Positions 57,636 to 64,000 of a DNA stretch of 64,000 nucleotides are shown one piece after another; the stretch's first letter is position 1, and every line of letters starts with the position of its first letter. The stretch covers positions 31,024,501 to 31,088,500 of the forward strand of contig CATNEN010000038.1 in the NCBI GenBank assembly GCA_950097015.1. Reading direction: 5' to 3'. The notes under the pieces were generated by a model. It searched no databases. It saw nothing but the letters and a program-made list of their open reading frames with translations, and was not told the origin of the DNA. The stretch is from Macrostomum hystrix (lineage: Eukaryota; Platyhelminthes; Macrostomidae). The position numbers and the translations under genes were made by a program.

Positions 57636-58151
57636 AGGGCTGCTTCACATATAAAAAGGCATATTAACGTCTGTCTAGCATAAGTTTCATTGGTACACTG
57701 ACATAGGCTCGAGCATGTAAGGAGGCATTTCCATATACACTTCTACTGACCACACGGGTCTAAAGATAAGATTCATTTTAAAGACAGTATGGACAGACAC
57801 TTCATTGCCAGCTGTACAGTCAAAGATACGAAATTCCATTCCTATTCCCAACCAATCTAAAAGATCGTAGCTATGTACATAGAGAGGAGGAGGTTGTCCG
57901 TACAGTCGCAATGTACATAGAGTTTTGCCTGGCCAAGTCCAAAAGCCTTAATTATTCAATGGAGAATGGAAATTCCCCGAAAACTCATGGACTATTGAAC
58001 CAAAAACATGCTATTGAAGAGATAAGGCTCAATTCTTTTAATCTCTTTCTCTATTAGATTTCTCTCTACCGCAAGCTCAACAAATTCATTCTAAAATTGT
58101 ATTGTATTTTTTTTGTGTTTGTCAGAAGAAACCCAAATAGAGGAAGTCATC
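57636..58151 (+). promoter_or_regulatory. Aconitase 5' flank with splice acceptor before the start
   Basis: About 500 bp of unique sequence. A T-rich tract ending GTGTTTGTCAG (AG 58124-58125) lies 26 nt before the ATG at 58152: a 5'-UTR intron end or trans-splice site. A minus-strand frame at 57687-57911 has no recognisable features and is not called. Confidence 0.5.
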
Positions 58152-61100
58152 ATGTACAAGGCCACTCTGGAGCATGAAGGCCAGACGTACACCTATCATG
58201 ATATTGGCCAGATTGGTAAAGATCGCCTCAATAAGCTGCCGTTTTCAATTCGAGTTCTGCTAGAGAGTGCCGCTAGAAACTGCGATGGTTTTCAGGTAAG
58301 TACTGTGCTAATCTAATTATGAGTAGAGTCGTGTCTAACAGCCTAGCTAGAGTCGTGTCTAACAGCCCAGCTAGAGTCGTGTCTAACAGCCTAGCTAGAG
58401 TCGTGTCTAACAGCCTAGCTAGAGTCGTGTCTAACAGCCTAGCTAGAGTCGTGTCTAACAGCCTAGCTAGAGTCGTGTCTAACAGCCCAGCTAGAGTCGT
58501 GTCTAACAGCCTAGCTAGAGTCGTGTCTAACAGCCCAGCTAGAGTCGTGTCTAACAGCCCAGCTAGAGTCGTGTCTAACAGCCTAGCTAGAGTCGTGTCT
58601 AACAGCCTAGCTAGAGTCGTGTCTAACAGCCCAGCTAGAGTCGTGTCTAACAGCCTAGCTAGAGTCGTGTCTAACAGCCTAGCTAGAGTCGTGTCTAACA
58701 GCCTAGCTAGAGTCGTGTCTAACAGCCCAGCTAGAGTCGTGTCTAACAGCCTAGCTAGAGTCGTGTCTAACAGCCTAGCTAGAGTCGTGTCTAACAGCCT
58801 AGCTAGAGTCGTGTCTAACAGCCCAGCTAGAGTCGTGTCTAACAGCCTAGCTAGAGTCGTGTCTAACAGCCTAGCTAGAGTCGTGTCTAACAGCCTAGCT
58901 AGAGTCGTGTCTAACAGCCTAGCTAGAGTCGTGTCTAACAGCCTAGATTCCTGTCTAACAGCCTAGCTAGAGTCGTGTCTAACAGCCTAGCTAGAGTCGT
59001 GTCTAACAGCCTAGCTAGAGTCGTGTCTAACAGCCCAGCTAGAGTCGTGTCTAACAGCCTAGCTAGAGTCGTGTCTAACAGCCTAGCTAGAGTCGTGTCT
59101 AACAGCCTAGCTAGAGTCGTGTCTAACAGCCTAGCTAGAGTCGTGTCTAACAGCCCAGCTAGAGTCGTGTCTAACAGCCTAGCTAGAGTCGTGTCTAACA
59201 GCCTAGCTAGAGTCGTGTCTAACAGCCTAGCTAGAGTCGTGTCTAACAGCCTAGCTAGAGTCGTGTCTAACAGCCTAGCTAGAGTCGTGTCTAACAGCCT
59301 AGCTAGAGCCGTGTCTAACAGCCTAGCTAGAGTCGTGTCTAACAGCCTAGCTAGAGTCGTGTCTAACAGCCTAGCTAGAGTCGTGTCTAACAGCCTAGCT
59401 AGAGTCGTGTCTAACAGCCTAGCTAGAGTCGTGTCTAACAGCCTAGCTAGAGTCGTGTCTAACAGCCTAGCTAGAGTCGTGTCTAACAGCCTAGCTAGAG
59501 CCGTGTCTAACAGCCTAGCTAGAGTCGTGTCTAACAGCCTAGCTAGAGTCGTGTCTAACAGCCTAGCTAGAGTCGTGTCTAACAGCCTAGCTAGAGTCGT
59601 GTCTAACAGCCTAGCTAGAGTCGTGTCTAACAGCCTAGCTAGAGTCGTGTCTAACAGCCTAGCTAGAGTCGTGTCTAACAGCCTAGCTAGAGTCGTGTCT
59701 AACAGCCTAGCTAGAGTCGTGTCTAACAGCCTAGCTAGAGTCGTGTCTAACAGCCTAGCTAGAGTCGTGTCTAACAGCCTAGCTAGAGTCGTGTCTAACA
59801 GCCTAGCTAGAGTCGTGTCTAACAGCCTAGCTAGAGTCGTGTCTAACAGCCTAGCTAGAGTCGTGTCTAACAGCCTAGCTAGAGTCGTGTCTAACAGCCT
59901 AGCTAGAGTCGTGTCTAACAGCCTAGCTAGAGTCGTGTCTAACAGCCTAGCTAGAGTCGTGTCTAACAGCCCAGCTAGAGTCGTGTCTAACAGCCTAGCT
60001 AGAGTCGTGTCTAACAGCCTAGCTAGAGTCGTGTCTAACAGCCTAGCTAGAGTCGTGTCTAACAGCCTAGCTAGAGTCGTGTCTAACAGCCTAGATTCCT
60101 GTCTAACATTTTAAACCTTCTTAAACAGATTGAGTAATGCCTAACTTGTAAGCACTGTACCATCGCCTTTTGCCGTTCTCGCCATCCAGGTAACGGAAGC
60201 CGACGTTGAAAAAGTGGCCTCATGGTCGGCCGCGGCGGCCAGCGCAGTCGAGGTGCCGTTCAAGCCAGCTCGGGTTCTGCTACAAGACTTCACCGGAGTG
60301 CCAGCCGTGGTGGACTTTGCGGCCATGCGCGACGCTGTGAAATCTCTGGGCGGAGATCCGCAAAGAATCAATCCGCAATGCCCTGCTGACCTGGTCATTG
60401 ATCACTCCATCCAAGTGAGCTATCTAACTGCTTTCAGGCTAGTCTAGGCAGTTTAGCAAGTTCTAATACCTGTCTAACTAGTTCCAGTCCTGTCTAACTA
60501 GTTCCAGTCCTGTCTAACTAGTTCCAGTCCTGTCTAACTAGTTCCAGTCCTGTCTAACTAGTTCCAGTCCTGTCTAACTAGTTCCAGTCCTGTCTAACTA
60601 GTTCCAGTCCTGTCTAACAAGTTCCAGTCCTGTCTAACTAGTTCCAGTCCTGTCTAACTAGTTCCAGTCCTGTCTAACTAGTTCCAGTCCTGTCTAACTA
60701 GTTCCAGTCCTGTCTAACAAGTTCCAGTCCTATCTAACTAGTTCCAGTCCTGTCTAACTAGTTCCAGTCCTGTCTAACTAGTTCCAGTCCTGTCTAACTA
60801 GTTCCAGTCCTGTCTAACTAGTTCCAGTCCTGTCTAACTAGTTCCAGTCCTGTCTAACTAGTTCCAGTCCTGTCTAACTAGTTCCAGTCCTGTCTAACTA
60901 GTTCCAGTCCTGTCTAACAAGTTCCAGTCCTATCTAACTAGTTCCAGTCCTGTCTAACTAGTTCCAGTCCTGTCTAACTAGTTCCAGTCCTGTCTAACTA
61001 GTTCCAGTCCTGTCTAACTAGTTCCAGTCCTGTCTAACAAGTTCCAGTCCTATCTAACTAGTTCCAGTCCTGTCTAACTAGTTCCAGTCCTGTCTAACTA

Positions 61101-64000
61101 GTTCCAGTCCTGTCTAACTAGTTCCAGTCCTGTCTAACTAGTTCCAGTCCTGTCTAACTAGTTCCAGTCCTGTCTAACTAGTTCCAGTCCTGTCTAACTA
61201 GTTCCAGTCCTGTCTAACTAGTTCCAGTCCTGTCTAACTAGTTCCAGTCCTGTCTAACTAGTTCCAGTCCTGTCTAACTAGTTCCAGTCCTGTCTAACAA
61301 GTTCCAGTCCTATCTAACTAGTTCCAGTCCTGTCTAACTAGTTCCAGTCCTGTCTAACTAGTTCCAGTCCTGTCTAACTAGTTCCAGTCCTGTCTAACTA
61401 GTTCCAGTCCTGTCTAACTAGTTCCAGTCCTGTCTAACTAGTTCCAGTCCTGTCTAACTAGTTCCAGTCCTGTCTAACAAGTTCCAGTCCTGTCTAACTA
61501 GTTCCAGTCCTGTCTAACTAGTTCCAGTCCTGTCTAACTAGTTCCAGTCCTGTCTAACTAGTTCCAGTCCTGTCTAACAAGTTCCAGTCCTATCTAACTA
61601 GTTCCAGTCCTGTCTAACTAGTTCCAGTCCTGTCTAACTAGTTCCAGTCCTGTCTAACTAGTTCCAGTCCTGTCTAACTAGTTCCAGTCCTGTCTAACTA
61701 GTTCCAGTCCTGTCTAACTAGTTCCAGTCCTGTCTAACTAGTTCCAGTCCTGTCTAACAAGTTCCAGTCCTATCTAACTAGTTCCAGTCCTGTCTAACTA
61801 GTTCCAGTCCTGTCTAACAAGTTCCAGTCCTGTCTAACTAGTTCCAGTCCTGTCTAACTAGTTCCAGTCCTGTCTAACAAGTTCCAGTCCTATCTAACTA
61901 GTTCCAGTCCTGTCTAACTAGTTCCAGTCCTGTCTAACTAGTTCCAGTCCTGTCTAACTAGTTCCAGTCCTGTCTGACTAGTTCCAGTCCTGTCTAACTA
62001 GTTCCAGTCCTGTCTAACTAGTTCCAGTCCTGTCTAACTAGTTCCAGTCCTGTCTAACTAGTTCCAGTCCTGTCTAACTAGTTCCAGTCCTGTCTAACTA
62101 GTTCCAGTCCTATCTAACTAGTTCCAGTCCTGTCTAACTAGTTCCAGTCCTATCTAACTAGTTCCAGTCCTGTCTAACTAGTTCCAGTCCTGTCTAACTA
62201 GTTCCAGTCCTGTCTAACTAGTTCCAGTCCTGTCTAACTAGTTCCAGTCCTGTCTAACTAGTTCCAGTCCTGTCTAACTAGTTCCAGTCCTGTCTAACTA
62301 GTTCCAGTCCTGTCTAACTAGTTCCAGTCCTGTCTAACTAGTTCCAGTCCTGTCTAACTAGTTCCAGTCCTGTCTAACTAGTTCCAGTCCTGTCTAACTA
62401 GTTCCAGTCCTGTCTAACTAGTTCCAGTCCTGTCTAACTAGTTCCAGTCCTGTCTAACTAGTTCCAGTCCTGTCTAACTAGTTCCAGTCCTGTCTAACTA
62501 GTTCCAGTCCTGTCTTGAAGGCCACAAAAAGCCATGTTTCATGGTACACATTAATCAGTAATAAATCCAATTCATTCACTTGCCAATCAGGTGGACTTCA
62601 ATCGAACCGCCGAAGCGCTTGAGCGCAATCAGGCGCTGGAGTTTGAACGCAACCAGGAACGCTTCCGCTTCCTGAAATGGGGTTCAAAAGCGTTTCGCAA
62701 CCTGCTCATTGTGCCACCTGGCTGTGGCATTGTGCACCAGATCAACCTGGAGTACCTGGCTCGCCTAGTCTTCAGTGACCAGTCGGTACTGTTTCCAGAC
62801 TCATTGGTTGGCACAGATTCGCACACAACCATGATCAACGGACTTGGCGTCCTCGGTTGGGGCGTCGGCGGTATCGAAGCGGAGGCCTGCATGCTGGGAC
62901 AGGCGATGGCGCTGCTGCTGCCCGAGGTGGTCGGTTACAAGTGAGTCTTTCTGAGTTTGCTTGATGGAAAATATAGATTCTAGATTCTAGATTCAGACCT
63001 CCATAGACAGATACAGCAAATCATGGCCATAGACATTCAAGGCGACCCCTAATAACACACAAAAACCTATTAGACAGCTTGCAATTTTCACCTGCATTGC
63101 AGACTCACTGGCACCCTGTCGCCACTCGCCACCTCAACTGACCTAGTGCTGACCATCACCAGTCACCTTCGTCGCTTGAATGTGGTCGGCAAATTTGTTG
63201 AATTCTTCGGTCCCGGCACAGGCAGTTTGAATATTGCGGACCGGGCCACCATCGCCAACATGTGCCCGGAGTACGGAGCCACCTGCGGCTTCTTCCCGGT
63301 GGATGGAGCATCGTTGGCTTACCTGAGACAGACTGGACGCAGCGAGCAGACCCTGGCTCTTGTTGAGGCCTACTTGCGGGCTAATCACCTGTTCCGTGAC
63401 TATGGCAACGCTGAACAGGTGAGCTTGGTTGAGACACTGGTTGGGCCAGACGTACAACCAGTGTCACAGACTCAAACTTAAACTGGCAGGTCTTTGACCC
63501 CACGGGAGCCCTTATTAATAGCACAGAATCTAGGGGAAGAGTGGAGTGGAGACACGGTCGCGTGAGTTTCTATCAAGGACCACAAGGAGTAGAAGTGCTG
63601 GAAACTACGTTTCTTAGCAAAAATCTAAGGCTAGTTTTCGCGAAAAAAAATACTCTACGGAGATAGGAATTTTCTTTTTTTCAGATTCAAATGCTGACAG
63701 CTTTTGGTGCAGCTTTGTATCTGCTTCCAATCAAAAGCTGTCAGCATTTAAATCAGAAAAAGTGAACATTTCCTATCTCCCTTTTTTCGCAAAAACCGAA
63801 AGTGGTCCTTGGTTTCTATTAATAGGAACTGACGTCATTGCTTCAGTGACGTCACCTATACGTAGCACAAACGAAATAGCGAGAATCCTAGGACAATTAG
63901 ACTTGCAGCTAAAAATAGAACATGAATCATAAATGGTCGCTCATTGGACCACAGATAGAATCTATTTTCCATTCGTCAGGATCCGGAATTCAGCCAGGTC
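58152..64000 (+). CDS. ACO1: Cytosolic aconitase / iron regulatory protein 1, N-terminal part
   Basis: Iron-sulphur enzyme that isomerises citrate to isocitrate; in many animals the apo-form binds iron-responsive elements. Exons 58152-58295, 60190-60414, 62591-62940, 63103-63418 and 63980-64000 (continuing past the edge) join in phase, giving 352 residues of an expected ~890. Clear blocks: [98 protein letters not shown] and [16 protein letters not shown]. The internal [10 protein letters not shown] spacing and DHSIQVDFNR separate it from mitochondrial aconitase. The Fe-S cysteine ligands lie beyond the window. The N-terminus is about ten residues shorter than human and divergent before residue 28. 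Introns 1 and 2 are almost entirely minisatellite and intron 4 carries a fold-back MITE. Confidence 0.95.
58322..60105. repeat. 24-bp minisatellite in aconitase intron 1 (about 74 units)
   Basis: Very homogeneous 24-bp unit containing GTCGTGTCTAACAGCCTAGC; the main variant is CCCAGC for CCTAGC, and two units read GATTCCTGTCTAAC, resembling the upstream array. The CCCAGC variants concentrate in the first third. It fills nearly all of intron 1 (58296-60189). The period of 24 leaves open frames (SNSLARVV repeats) that are not genes. Confidence 0.97.
60455..62515. repeat. 20-bp minisatellite in aconitase intron 2 (about 103 units)
   Basis: Almost uniform 20-bp unit GTTCCAGTCCTGTCTAACTA; rare variants are AACAA and CCTATC, usually found as an adjacent pair. 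It fills intron 2 (60415-62590). Low divergence suggests very recent expansion or ongoing homogenisation. The exact copy number may be affected by assembly. Confidence 0.97.
63574..63811. mobile_element. Fold-back MITE in aconitase intron 4, 8-bp target duplication
   Basis: A 238-bp element with ends CAAGGACCAC/GTGGTCCTTG and perfect flanking duplications GTTTCTAT (63566-63573 and 63812-63819). The element is close to a long inverted repeat: GGAGATAGGAA, TTTTTCAGATT and AAATGCTGACAGCTTTTG are mirrored in the second half (CAAAAGCTGTCAGCATTT, AATCAGAAAAA, TTCCTATCTCC), with a loop at about 63702-63730. Confidence 0.85.
63830..63854. promoter_or_regulatory. Two perfect CRE palindromes
   Basis: TGACGTCA occurs twice, at 63830-63837 and 63847-63854, 17 bp apart start to start, just after the fold-back MITE in aconitase intron 4. 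This is the consensus for CREB/ATF bZIP proteins. Use in vivo is unknown. Confidence 0.4.

Noticed and set aside
57687-57911. 74-residue minus-strand protein upstream of aconitase
   Set aside because: No recognisable features; it lies where the aconitase promoter should be.
58319-60114. Repetitive SNSLARVV protein
   Set aside because: It is the 24-bp minisatellite in aconitase intron 1; splice sites on both sides join the real exons in phase.

Overview
This is animal nuclear DNA. Split genes with GT-AG introns, AATAAA signals, tRNA-derived SINEs and Tc1/mariner and hAT-type elements rule out a prokaryote. An innexin gene with the YYQWV signature points to a protostome. Probable splice acceptors only 1-26 nt upstream of six start codons suggest spliced-leader trans-splicing, so a flatworm-like lophotrochozoan (for example a Macrostomum-type worm) is my best guess. 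The species cannot be proven from sequence alone.

Genes in order: last exon of ribosomal protein L8/uL2 (+, 267-550); a SoxB-like HMG-box factor in two exons (+, 6973-8099); a single-exon orphan protein with two copies of an unrecognised domain (+, 11949-13388); a three-exon innexin (-, 17387-15267); a two-exon dTMP kinase (-, 20311-18563); mitochondrial HSP90/TRAP1 in five exons over 19 kb (-, 43201-24147); an intronless SLC46-like MFS transporter (-, 48766-47210); an intronless alkylglycerol monooxygenase (+, 52082-53458); a broken or unresolved multi-pass membrane protein (-, about 54760-53837); and the first five exons of cytosolic aconitase/IRP1 (+, 58152 to the window edge). Exon joins were checked for codon phase and agree for SOX, innexin, dTMP kinase, TRAP1 and aconitase. 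The genes are unrelated housekeeping and developmental genes and form no pathway.

The most striking content is tandem repeats. By my coordinates about 30.7 kb (near 48%) is minisatellite, in at least 17 arrays with periods of 16-48 bp. Most introns and gaps have their own unit sequence. The largest array, about 14.8 kb of 29/30-bp units, fills nearly all of TRAP1 intron 4 and has a nested higher-order structure. Arrays around aconitase share a core, as do those in TRAP1 introns 2 and 3, which suggests that arrays spread or seed locally.

Mobile DNA includes a mariner-type element inserted into a minisatellite (TA duplication, decayed transposase), three short terminal-inverted-repeat elements with 8-bp target duplications (one with a minisatellite grown inside it), five copies of one tRNA-derived SINE family, and several other tRNA-headed elements.

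Nearly all the long open frames inside repeats are artefacts of stop-free repeat units.
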